From Whalleya microplaca (taxonomy: Eukaryota > Ascomycota > Sordariomycetes > Xylariales > Xylariaceae), in contig MU385736.1 of assembly GCA_022497155.1 (NCBI GenBank), forward strand, positions 496,001 through 560,000: 64,000 bases of DNA, in the 5' to 3' direction. The notes beneath the pieces were generated by a model, which was not told where the DNA came from, did no database searches, and saw only the letters and a list, made by a program, of their open reading frames with translations. Made by a program: the position numbers and the translations under genes. Positions 34,985 through 47,229 of this stretch are shown one piece after another (positions within the stretch are counted from its first letter, which is position 1; each line of letters starts with the position of its first letter).

Positions 34985-37900
34985 ATAATTAATTAGAGGC
35001 GTATTAACGTTTATCCCGAAAGATAGCGGGCGCTTTTATTATTGTGCATTAACTTTAAAAGGACTAGGAAACCGATAGTAATACTACTTTTACCGAGTAA
35101 CGCCGCAAGCAGCCTGTTTTAGCGACCCTAGAAATAGTAATTTCTCGTTTTTTTTATTACATAAATACTATAATATCCCTAACTCCCGACACGTGCGTTA
35201 TACCGTTTTTTGCTAGAACGGCATATAAGCTTAAGCGCGTAACTATTTATAACCTAAAAGCGATAGCGATACCTAACTTATTTAAAGGCGTTAAGAAAAA
35301 ACGCCGAATAAAATTCCTAGCTAGTTTTATAAAAAAATAGCTTAGCTAAAACAAGATATAACATATTATCTAACGCGATATTTTTATTAAAATAGCTAAA
35401 ACTATTAACGTAATTTTTAACGAATATTAAACTAATTTTTACCGCAAATAGGCGGACCGCGTCCGTATAATTATTTATACTGTTTTATAAAATATACTAA
35501 ATAATATATATACTTTTTTTCCGATATTTATTAAATCTAATAAAAAAAAATAAAAGAAATAATAAAGCAAATAATTAATAAAATGTCTCGACTAATAACC
35601 GTACCCCCGGTATATTTTCTATAATAAAAAAAAATAAAAAAAGCGTTTAATAATATACCGTAAGTAAAAATTTAATAAATTAGTCTTATAAAACCCCTAA
35701 TAGGATTTATATAATAATTATAGCTAATACTGCTTTAATTAACCTTAGCCCTAACTTATAGGAAAAATAGCAGATAGCTTAGCCGCGAAAGTATAAAAGC
35801 CGAAAAAAAAGCACTATTTTTAAGCTTATTATATCTATTATTAGCAAATCGACTAAAATAAATTAAAAAAAACTTAACTAAAGGCTTTTTTTACGTATAC
35901 CGGAAGATTATTAGTAAAAGCAGTTAACTTTTGCTAAACTTAGGGTTAGTTTTACGGAATATATAAGACTCGCACTCTCCGATATACGAGAAGTTTAAAC
36001 GGTCCGCTTTAAATAGGCTATTAAACCTAAAAACGATAAAATTAAAACCCGACTTTTAATATTTTAGCCCTTATTAAAAAAAAAGGGAAATAAAATCGAA
36101 AAAGTAATTAAATAAGTTACTTATATTATATCTAACGTTTTTTAGAAGTTTCGTATATATAATAAAATAAAGCTTACCGACATTATTATAGCTTAAAAAG
36201 TTACGTTAATTACGGGAAAAAAACCGATTATATATAAACTGACTCGCTATCCGGACGAAAATATTCCGTACCTTTAAAATTAGGTAGTATTTTTTATTAG
36301 TAACGTCCGAACGGGATTCCGTTTTTTCGACTCGAAACCGGCTAAGCGGTTAAACTAAAAGTCGAGAATTATATAATATAATAAGTGCTAAAATTATTAT
36401 AACCTATAGTTATATTTTCGGGATAAGAAATATAGAAATTATAAAATCTCGTATAATAATATATATACTAATTTTATAAAATATGCTAACTGCCGGAATC
36501 TCTATTTTATAAACTTTACGGCATATTTTGCTAGGCTTAAACGGGTCGATAGCGAGTTAATCTATTTAATTAAAAAGCAACTTATAGCTATTAAACAGTT
36601 AGGGGAATAATTTTTTTAAGTGGCATATAAAATAGCGGATATTAAAGGACCCGGAATAATTAGGAAATTTTTTAATATTAAAAGCGACTAATTAATCTCG
36701 GTAGCGGTATTAATAAAGGTAGAAATAAAGGCGTTATTATTAAATAGCGGGACCCTTATAATAGGAAATAATATATAGCCTACTTATATCCCGAATATAT
36801 AATAAGGTTAGTCGGCCGCCCCGCCGCAAAAGTAATAAATAAATACTAAAAACCGAATTAATAGTCTTATAAATTAATATAATATAAATTAATACTAATT
36901 ATAGCCTAACGCTTAATTTAGTAGTATAGTTTAAAATAAATATAATACTAATATAAGAATTTTAAATTAATAGGAACTTATTATAGAAATAAATAATTAG
37001 TTATTTTTTTTATAATATATATACTTTAATTAAAACTTAAGACGAGCGTTTATATATTTTAATTTATATAAAGATATCCGATAATATCCGATATATATAA
37101 GTTAAACTGTTTATCTCGCGCGATTTTTATATAGTAAAAATTAACGATATTATTTTTTGTAATATTTACTGGCATAAAATAAAAAAAAAGGCAACCTTTT
37201 TTATTTTTAAGGTATAGTAATAACTTAGCCGGTTTTTTATTATAGGGGATTTTAATACTATTTACTAGTTATAGTAGCCCGGCCACCTCCCGTACGATAG
37301 TTTAAGAAAGTAAATAATATAATAAGCGGAAATCTATAGTCTAAAACTCGTTTATAGAAATTAATTTACGTATAATATAAAAAATATAATCGATATAATA
37401 TTTATTAATATCTTAAATATTAAAAAAGGGACGGAAGTTTTTTTTAAAATTAAGTCCGACTACCGATTAATATTTTATTATATTCCGATAATATTATTAC
37501 TAAAAGTAATAAAAAAAAGATTAAAAATTAATTTTAATAATTTTTATTAATTTGTCGAGCTAATATATATTTATGTTAATTTATATTTAAATAACGCCGC
37601 TATTATAAAAAAGGTAGAAATATTAGCTAAGGCTATTACTAACGTTTTAAATAAATGCTTATAAGGCGTAAATATTAGAAAATATAATAAAAGATTTCAG
37701 TCGGTATAATGGAACAATAAATACGGTTTAATATTCGGCGAAATGTATGGGGCGGAATGCTAGGGCGACTTAGCCGAAAATTAAACGGAAATACGGCGTA
37801 ATATACGGGCGGCTATATGCCGCGCGAAAAAAGCCTATTAGAAAAAGCAAATTAGAAAGGCTAGTTCGGATAAAGCTATTTTTAAAATTACGGGATAATA

Positions 37901-38538
37901 TAAGCTTAGGAATAAATTTAAGGCATTTCTATTAAGCAAATTTAATAAACTTATTTTTAATATTACCGAAAAAACTAAAATATTAAAAGATACTATATTA
38001 ATTTCAAACGCGGCAGGTAATAATATTTAAAACTTATAAAACTTTTTAATCGCGAATAAAATAATCCTAATAAAATAAAATTAAAACGTAATTATAAAAA
38101 AGGCTAAAACTATATATATATATATTGTTAATACAGTACCGGGCAAAAATGGCATATCGGCGATACTGTTATATTTTATATAGCCCGTATTAAAAGAAAA
38201 AATCCGCACCTTATACGAGAGTAATATTTGCACCGGCTTTTATCCTATAGTTTTTAAAATAGCGGACGTTATAATATTACCGAAAGTTAAAAAGTCGGAT
38301 TTTATAGTACTAAAATTCTAACGCTTAATTTTATTTTTTTCCTATTTCGGTAAAAGTTTAAAGAAGCTAATCGGGTAACGAATAGCTATTATAGCTATAT
38401 ATAAAAAGATTTTAAACCCGTAATAATTTAAGGCTTTCCTGAAATAGTCGGGAGTCGATTTTATAATATATATTATTTATAATATCGAAAGAACTTTTTT
38501 AGCCGGTTAAAAAGCGTTTTTCTTTATAATAAATATAT
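34985..38538 (+). pseudogene. LINE (Tad-like) 5' part: ORF1, endonuclease, start of RT
   Basis: ORF1 ends near 36.85 kb and keeps a zinc-knuckle trace at about 36,470-36,540 (YANCRN..., former CCHC). ORF2 begins near 36.9 kb. An endonuclease motif IGDFNT followed by a degraded HH.LW..PG lies at 37,240-37,290, and SDYRLIF (former SDHRLI) at 37,452-37,475. The RT start (KSDFIVLK, former PISLL region, GKSLKKLIG, then a GVDF block) runs from 38,290 until it stops in mid-domain at 38,538, where the gypsy LTR begins. It shows many in-frame TAA/TAG codons of RIP type. The family name Tad-like is from domain order; a search would be needed to confirm it. Confidence 0.85.
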
Positions 38539-38687
38539 TGTTAGGAACGCCTTATAAATTAGGATGGATTTTTTGTCCAGCTAGGACGGATCTTCCGTCC
38601 TTAAATAGTTATTTTCCAGGACTGTTAGTCCTAAAGAGATTATAAATTAATATATATCTTATTATTACTGCATAGTTTACTGTTATA
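38539..38687 (+). repeat. Gypsy-1 5' LTR (149 bp)
   Basis: Same length as the 3' copy at 55,916-56,064 and alignable from end to end with only C/T and G/A type differences seen by eye. It carries the words GGAACGCC, CTTCCGTC and ACT(G/A)TTAGTCCTA, and ends at GTTATA (former TTACA). Confidence 0.88.
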
Positions 38688-41600
38688 AATAGTAGCACCT
38701 ATTTCGTTAAAACGAGAACTATATAAAACTATCCCTAACAGCCTATTGTTAATTGTTAATAATTTTTTTCCTTTTTACTTGGGAACGCGCTACTATAATT
38801 ATATATTAAGCGTTTATTCTTCTCGTTACCTTATCTTATTCCTATTTTTGTCCAAACCTATCCAAGTCTTTATCCGGTTCTTTACGTTAGTAAAAAAGCT
38901 GTTATCCTGTTTTTTAAAAATTAAAACAGTTATCCAGCCGCATAAACTATATTAATAATATTAGCGAATATATTTTCGATTTTTTTATTTTTTTATTATA
39001 ATTCTACCAAATTTAAATCGTTATTTTTAATCGTTTTACCCTTTAGTTCGAAAGAAACCGGAACAGCCGAAAGAAAACCTTTAGTTTATACGTAATACAA
39101 ATTTAATCGGAAACTTTAATCTATATAAAAAAATAATAATAATAGGAGTAAGCAAAAATATAAAACTGTTTTGCCGTTATAGACTTTCTAACAGACCTAA
39201 ATAACAACGGTCTTATTTAAATTAAGTATCTAAACTAAGAAATAGTCGCGACTATATATAAATTTACGATAAATTAAGACAGGTTAGTCTAACTAGCTTA
39301 ATTAGTAAAAAAAACTAGAAGGTTAAAACAAATACCTTAAAAACCTTACCTAATGTAATAAGTACTAAACTAGTAGCTTTTTAAACAGAATTTTAATAAG
39401 GCGATATTATATATATCTTAATTAAGGATTCCGGAGAAATAAAATTGGAGACTTTTTATCTAAAAAGTATATAACCGAGTTATTCGGGAGACAGAAATTT
39501 ACCGAGAAATATAACGTAAGTTAAGTAATAATCCGTAAACTTTAGGAACGCTTAAACTAGGGAAATTCGGATTTTTAAAGGACGAAAAATCCTTTTTAGC
39601 AAAATATTCTAGAAATATAAATTAGTTTATTATTTCCGGTTTAAATAATATTCTAGTTTTTTAAAAACTAAAAGTAGACTTATTTTTACAATTAAGTAAT
39701 AGCAAATATAAATAGCCAACTCTTAAGCGATAAGACAGCCCCGAACCAGACAGATAATTTACAGCTAATATATAATTTAGTCCTGAAAGTAGTCCTTAAA
39801 AATAACCTAATTCTAAAAGGCAATCTAGTCCTAAAAAATAACCCAGTCCTAAGAGGCAATCCAGTCTTAAGAGATAACCTAATCCTTAAAGATAATCTAC
39901 TCCTAAAAAACAATCTAGTCCCGAGAGATAGTCCGATACTAATAGTACGTCTGACAAATAATCTAACCCTAGCAAATAAAATATTCCGGAACGTAATATA
40001 TCAGAATAAAAAACAGGAAACGCTAACGGCTAAGGCCTAAATAATCTTAAGGAATAGCTATAAAAAATCCTATTTAAAAAGTTATTAAAAAATGTAATAT
40101 TAGCGTTTAAGTTATAAAAAAACTCCTAAAATCGCTAAAATTTTATTTATAAATAAAAATTACACTAAATCGGTTTTTTTAATCTATATATTAATTTATC
40201 TTTTAGCGAAGGCAACTATATTTAAGTTAGCTAAAATGTCTATTAAAAAAATATATTTCTATTTATAAATAATATTAATAAACACGCTTAAGATTTTATT
40301 AAAAAAGTAATTATTTAGAAAAATTTTCCTTAATTATTATAAAAAACCGCCTAGGCTTAATAAGCTATAAAGAACTTTTTATAAATATGCTAGATAATAC
40401 TAGCAGACTTTAATATAGCCTTAACTAAAACAATTACTAGATTTAAAATGCTAGTATTAAAAGCTTTTATTTATTTAAAAAAGCTAAAAAATATATATAA
40501 AAAAAACGTATACTTATTAAAGAACCGGTTCGCTTTTAAGCCACTAGAATTATCCGATACGCTAAAGCGGCAAAAAAGTTATTCCCTTTTTAGCAGATAG
40601 CGGAAGTTTATAATAAATTATATCCCCTATTAAAACAATTAGTAATTCGCCCGGATAAAACGCCCGGCCTTTAATTAAAAAATTTTTTAAACTATTTAGA
40701 CAAAAAAATAAGTATATACCGGGATACCTTTCGCCTATATAAAAAAATCTCGGAAAATCTAAAGCTAAATACTTAGATTTATTTTTGCCCCATTAACAAA
40801 AGACTTTTTAGTAGCAATATTATATTACCGCAAATAAATAATTACGCGCTTATTTAAAAAATCCTTCCAGCCTTTATTCCCGCTTATTATATAATAAAGC
40901 CCATAAAAAATTAAAATACCAAAACAGCTTTTTACGGAGAAAACTATAACTATAGTTATTAAAACCGAAATAATTACTAGAATTATAGGTATTAAAACTG
41001 TAATAAATATTAAAACCGAAAATACTAAAACTATAGTTATAGTTAAATTAATTTATATAAAAAAAAACCAGAAGGCTAAAACCGCTTATAGTAAAGTGGC
41101 CGGATTAAACCCTTCCGGAACTTTTGCAAATTATATTATAGATAACGAGAAAATTCCTTTCGCGGAAAAGATTTCGGCAGCCGATACCGGTAGAATAAAT
41201 AAATTTACGCCGGTAATAGAAAACTTAATAATAAGGCGTATATTATTAAAAATAATAAAAATAAGCAAGAGAAAAAGAGCTAGCTATAAAATAAAAGCTA
41301 TTTTTTATTAAAGGAATTTTCCGATAAGAGAGACAATAAGTAATATATAAATAATAAAACTAATATCGCTTATATCGCCGGTCCCCCTAAAAATACTTTT
41401 AATTCTATCTTAATTTAAAACCGATAAACTTATCAGAAATATGGACAGATTTTCGAATTAAGAAATAAATATATAAAATATATATATAAAAATATATATA
41501 AAATATTAAAACCTTTAAAAGTTCCTAAAAAACTAGATATAAAGAATATCTTATATTAAAACGCAAATAATAAAAAAATCTCCTACCGGAAAACCCCCCG

Positions 41601-44600
41601 CCAGGACGCTTCCTATTAAAACGTTCCCTTTAAACTTAATCCGGAAGAAAAATATAATTAAATAAATAAAAGATCTTTATACTAAAACTTGGAGGGGGTA
41701 ATAAATAACCCTATACCTTTTAAAATAATCGAAACACGCCCTTTATTCTAAAAACGCTAAAAAACGGAACGTAAAAAACATATATATCTATATTTTAACG
41801 TAACGTTTAAAAAAAACTTTAAGGTATATATAGTATATAAAAATACCGAAATATCCGGAATAATAGTAAATCGAAAATAGCTAATATCGGAAACCGAAAA
41901 CTATAAAATTATTTCCGGATAATATAACGTATTCGGTATTAAAAAAAACTTAATCTTTAATAAATAAATTTTTTTTAATTTTAAAGTCCTAATATATCTA
42001 AATAGAAAAAAAGTGAAATATTTAATGCTAATAAAAATCTAAGTTTATAATAACTTATAACCAAACCTTTTATTTAAAAATAAATAGCTATATTTTTATA
42101 AGGCGGTAATAAACTATCTTAATTAAAAAATAAGCTTAAAGTTATATTAAAACGCAAAAATTCTAATTAATATTTATAAAATAATAAAGCCGATTAATAA
42201 AAAAGTAATAATAATATAAAATATAATAATCTTTTCAGAAGGTAAAACAATCGTACCGGTCTGATATATAAATTTACCTGCTAAAAATAACTATAGAAAT
42301 AGCCGGGAATATTATTTCTTATCGTTATATCTTAACGCGCTAAATACGCTAACAAATATTAAAACAGCTAAAATTATTTTAGTAGTTAATAAATCCGATA
42401 AACTAATAAAACTAAAGAAAAACCTCCGAATAAAAATAATCTAAAACGCGGATAATAAAAAATATTTCGCTATAAATTTAAATATAGCGAAAAAATTTCG
42501 AGCTAATAATAATTCGGAAGGCATTTATTTGTTAGAAAAGTTTAACTTAATAAACAATTTATTTCAAGTATTTTTAGCCAAATAAACCGAAAAAATTAAA
42601 ATAAAGTCTTAATATCTAAAATAAAAAAAAAACCCAAGTATAAAACGGAAAAAAAAAAATCTAATAATAAATATCTAAATATTAAATACTTTTTTAAACC
42701 GACCGAAAAAGGATTATTAAAATTAAAAAACGTTTTATTTATATTATCTAAAAATAAGATATATATCTAAAACATAAATAAGGAATATATAAAACGTATT
42801 AAAAAAATCCTAGAAAGATTTAATATCTGGAAAGCTATTACATTATTAAAATGCCAAAAAACGAGAAAATAAGAATTGACCTAATAAATAAATAGCAGAA
42901 ATAAAAATTCCGCACTAGGTTATATAAACTAAGCTTTAAAAATTTAAAGTTCCTAAATAAAATATACGACGGAATATATAAATAGGGCAAATTAAATTAA
43001 ATAAAAAAACCTAGTCTTTTCGGCTGCCTAATATTTATTATTTAATATATAATAAACGGAATAAAAAAGGGAAGAATAATTGTCGATTTTTAACTTTTAA
43101 ATAATCTAATAATACCAGATATATATTTTATACTTTATTAGGAAAATATTATCGCAAATATTAGAAATAAAATAAAAGTAATAATAATTAATAACAAGAG
43201 CTTTTTTCACTAGCTTCTAATATACGGTTTATATAAAAATAAGATAATAATTATATCCTAAAAAGGATTGGAGCGTTTTAATATAATATTAATGGGATTT
43301 AAAAATAGCTTTTCTTACGCCTAAAAATTTATGGACTAAATATTTTAGCTATATAAAGATTATATAAAAGTATATATAGATAATATAGTTATTTTTAATT
43401 AAATAATAAAAGATTATTTAATATATCTGGAAAGAGTATTATAGCTCTTCTAAAATATAAGAATTATCTTATCCCTAACTAAATCTTTTGTCGGATATAA
43501 CGCAATTTAGTTATTAAAACTTCTTATAAACAAATTCGGTATCGCTATAACTATTAATAAAGTGGAAGTAATATATAAGCTAAAGTTCCTAATAAGTCTC
43601 GGAAACTTAGAAATATAAATCGAAATAATAATATAGCTATATAAATACGTTCTTTAGTACTAATAAAAAATCTAGCTACTATAAGATAGAAAAACTGTTA
43701 TGCTTATAAAAAACAGGAAAAATAAAAAACTATCCGAAAAGAATAAAAATATAAAAAAAAAATAAATATCGAAAAAGAAATTTAAGCTAATATAAACTAA
43801 ACGTAAAGCGTTCCTAATAATTTAAGACTAATTAACTAATATTATATACCTGGTATACTAAAACCCGTATAAAATTGCATTTTTTAAAATAAATATATTT
43901 AAAAAAAGGGAATATAAAATTATAATATTTTATTTAAACGGTCCTTAAGATGGAATATATATTATCCCGGATAAAATATAATTTATAATATTTTTAAATA
44001 AGGTACTAATAGTAGCGGAAAAAAAATATTATATTACCGAATTAGAAATATTATATTTAATATAAATATATAAGCAGTTAAAACTATAATTATAGTTTAG
44101 CTTATATAATACGGTAGTATTAACGGATTATAAACTAATACGAGAAATTATATTTTAGAAAAACTTGGCTATAATAAACGTCGTTAAAGATAATTTTAGG
44201 CTAATAATAGTATTAATATATTTAAAATAATTCCGATTAAATATTAGATATATATTAGAACGGCTTAACTTAATATTAAACGCCCTATTTAAATTACCTA
44301 TAACTTATTCCGAAAATAATAAAAAAGAAGAAGCTAATATAAATAAAAGCGAGCTAAACGACCTTACGGATTACCTTACGTGCTAGGTAACGGAGGTATA
44401 GGTAGATATAGACCTAAAGGCTAAATTAATATAGAGATATAAAAACGATAAAAAATACCGAAAGATTTTATAAAAATTAATAAAACAGCTAATACTGAAA
44501 GAATATAGATTTAAAACGAAGGACGACTTATTATATTATATCGCAAATAGCGGATAACATAAACTTATTATCCTAAAGCTATATATTTAAAGAGTATTCG

Positions 44601-44702
44601 AAATTATTTATAATAAAAAGTATTATTTCGGATTTTAAAAAATGGCATAAGAATTAAACAGTCTAATAATTAATAACTTAATAAATTAGCTAAAAAATTA
44701 TA
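38688..44702 (+). pseudogene. Gypsy-1 gag-pol, part upstream of gypsy-2
   Basis: The gag-like region lies at about 38.7-42 kb and contains an 18-bp coding repeat at 39,804-39,929. The RT active site is seen at 43,361-43,398 as YIKVYIDNIVIF (former Y.DD with the second Asp changed to Asn, G-to-A). RNase H-like LTDYKLIREI lies near 44,112-44,145. The integrase zinc-binding region ends at the insertion point (KYYFGFKKMA then a NYINYC trace that continues after gypsy-2). Stop codons are frequent throughout. Confidence 0.82.
39804..39929 (+). repeat. 18-bp coding tandem repeat (7 units)
   Basis: Seven units of exactly 18 bp, e.g. AACCCAGTCCTAAGAGGC and AATCCAGTCTTAAGAGAT. On + they encode a hexapeptide of the form N-(P/L)-(V/I/L)-(L/P)-(R/K)-(D/G/N) without a stop codon, within the gag-like part of gypsy-1. 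Less regular partial units extend upstream to about 39,774. Confidence 0.9.
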
Positions 44703-44707
44703 TTAAC

Positions 44708-44918
44708 TATAAGAGATGGTAGTAGTTAGGCACGGGTAATATATTAACCTATAGGGTATAAATATAGGTATATTAATTCTTATCCCCTTTATATATAAAA
44801 AAGGCAAAGCCTCTCTTATATAGATAAAAAGTAGGGAAGGACTTCCGGTCCTTTCCCGATATGTTCTCGATAGGGCTTATAAGTTAATAAGGCTTATAAC
44901 ATAAGCCCTATATCTAAT
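44708..44918 (-). repeat. Gypsy-2 3' LTR
   Basis: Direct repeat of 52,115-52,326. Landmarks shared by both are ACGGGTAATATATTAACCTA, TCCGGTCCTT and GATAGGGCTTA.AAGTTAATA. It is flanked on the left by the TTAAC target duplication and on the right by the polypurine tract (read on minus). Confidence 0.9.
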
Positions 44919-44942
44919 AATTATCCTCCCCCTTCTATATAG
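44919..44942 (-). other. Gypsy-2 polypurine tract
   Basis: On the minus strand this reads as a purine-rich stretch (AGAAGGGGGAGGATAA) immediately before the 3' LTR. This is the expected position of the plus-strand primer for reverse transcription. It fixes the element's orientation independently of the RT motif. Confidence 0.75.
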
Positions 44943-46544
44943 CCGTCCCGGCTATTAGTAATATATTAAGTTAGTATTTTATGGTAATAATAATTAAGCT
45001 ATATTTATATAGGCTATTTTTTTTAGTCTATAGTTAATTTATTATTGCTCCGGTTTTTATTCTACCGTTATAGTTTATTTATTAAAACTTATTAGCTTAT
45101 TATTTTCGTTTTTTCCTTTTTTTTTTTTTTAAAAATTATTTAATATTTTATTAAATTATTTTTTTACGCTTTTTTGTTTTTTTGCTTTTCTTTCGGGTTA
45201 GGTTCTTTAGATTATCTTGTTAGTCTTGTTTTATTTTTATTGTTTATTATTATATTTAACGTAAGCGATAATAACGGTATTAACGGGCGCGAAATTAGTT
45301 ATATTAACTATGCTAGCTATGCCAGTTATGCTAGCCACGCCAGCTAAGCTAGTACCGGTTAAGCCAGCTCTTTTAAAAAGCTACTTATTACGCCGGTTTA
45401 ATATTATAATACCGCCGTTATTTCGTAAATAGTCCGGGGCATTTTTTAATTTGGAAGGCTTCGCTATTGTCGCTAAACCCGGCGTACGCGTAACTATACT
45501 TTCGGCCGCCGTATAGTTTACTATTAGGTTGCCCCAGACTTTTTTTATCGGCCTTATTATAATAAGGCGTAGCACTTTTTTTAGCCTCGCAATAGTAAGC
45601 TTTTAGAGATTAAGTATAAATTTTCCAATCCTACATTTTCGGCTTATATATTATACTCTAAGAGTTATGATATATATAAGTCTATTAATATATTTATTTC
45701 CTATTTATATTATTTTTGTAATTAAATTAATTAATTAAATCTTTAGTTTAATAGTATTCGATTAAAAGCGTTTTAGCGGTTTTATTATCTAGTTTACCCT
45801 AACTTAAGAATATTAAATAGACATAAATAGTAATACTATTAAATAAAATGGCTTTATTATATATATTATAGTTAGGGACCAGTAGGTAAATCTAGCTTTA
45901 GCTTAGTTTCGATTTTTTTAAATATAAAATGCTTTGTTATAAATCTACCGTTCGGAACATAACCTTATTAATTATAATAAAAATAAAAAGGTTAGTTTTA
46001 AATAATATTTTTAGTTTTTTTTAGGCATTATTATTAATAGTTTATAAAACCCCCGCCGCTAATATTAATTACTTATTTTTAAGCGTAAGATAATTATTTA
46101 TGCGGCCTTTTATTTTTTAAAATACGGGGCTATAAGTTTACGTTTATTTAATTCCTTTTTTTTCGGGGCTATTTCTAATAATCTTCTAGTTTTATAATTA
46201 ACGTTAAGCTTATACTAGTACGAGTGAATTTCGTTTTAACGTAAAGGATTGCGGTTTTGCTATATAAACTGTCGCTATCTAGGCGTTTATAGAAGATATA
46301 TATCTGGCTTTTACGGTAGCGTACCCGAACTGCCTTTAGGCTATATTTTTAGATAAGTTAAAATAGGAATTCTTAAATTTTAATTAGGTTATTAGCCCGG
46401 CTTTAGGGTCCTTTCGGGAATATTATATTATAACTTAATTAATAAAACGCAAAATAATCGATCCTAAAAACTTAGGTTCGAATTTTAATAGTATTAATAG
46501 GACTATTATTTTTTTATTTAATATAGTAAGTAGTTGTTTAGTCT

Positions 46545-46820
46545 GCCTGCCTTTAGGTTCGATCTCTAAAGTGCTATTTATAGCGGCCGCTTTCTTTATA
46601 TCGTCGTCTCTCGGTTTCTACTTATTTTTGTCGGTTTTCCGGGCCCTTATTATCTTAGATTATATAATCTGCCTGCCTTTAGGTTCGATCCCCAAAATAC
46701 TATTTATAGCAGCCGCTTCCCTTATATTATCGTCTCTCGGTTTCTGCTTATTTTTATCGGTCTTCCGGGCCCCTATTATTCCAGATTATATAGTTTGCCT
46801 GCCTTTAAATTTAAATTCTA
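46545..46820 (-). repeat. 126-bp in-frame tandem repeat in gypsy-2
   Basis: The word GCCTGCCTTT recurs at 46,545, 46,671 and 46,797, exactly 126 bp (42 codons) apart, giving two full units and a partial third. Most of the unit matches between copies, including TATTTATAGC(G/A)GC(C/A)GC and TCGTCTCTCGGTTTCT. It lies downstream of the integrase on the element's coding (minus) strand. It is GC-richer than its surroundings and keeps CpG sites. Confidence 0.9.
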
Positions 46821-47229
46821 AAATATAGTATATAATAGCTATTTTTCTGTTTTTCGGTACTATTTTAGTTATCGGTAGTTTATTTAATTATTTAAAGGGA
46901 TATATTTGACTCGCTTTCTTATATTTTTTAGTACTTTTTTATAACTATTTTATTTTAACGGTTAAAAATTATAATATTTAATGTTAATTATTAGCTATTT
47001 TATAATTTATTACGCTATTACTAAATCTTTTGTTTTCGGTTCCTTATTTTTTTTTTTTTTTTTCGCTTATATTTTGTAATATTATTTTAAGCGTTAGCTA
47101 TATTTTCGGTTACTACCTATTAGTTATATTTAGCGGGCTATTTATTCTATTTTATTTTATAATATACCTTACCTTAGTATACCCGATAGTTAACTATATT
47201 TTTAATTACTTATTTTTCGTTATTTTTTA

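Noticed and set aside
38688..38740. LTR extended to 202 bp ending CCTAACA
   Set aside because: The right-hand copy stops matching at 56,064 and both copies are exactly 149 bp to GTTATA/GTTACA, so the extra 53 bp belong to the internal region.
39692..39913. 73-codon Arg/Leu repeat ORF on minus
   Set aside because: Antisense shadow of the 18-bp repeat; the element's RT and LTR orientation is +.
41096..41311. 71-codon ORF inside gypsy-1
   Set aside because: A short surviving piece of the degraded element's frame, not a separate gene.
46571..46828. 85-codon hydrophobic + strand ORF
   Set aside because: It is the antisense reading of the 126-bp repeat in gypsy-2, whose coding strand is minus.
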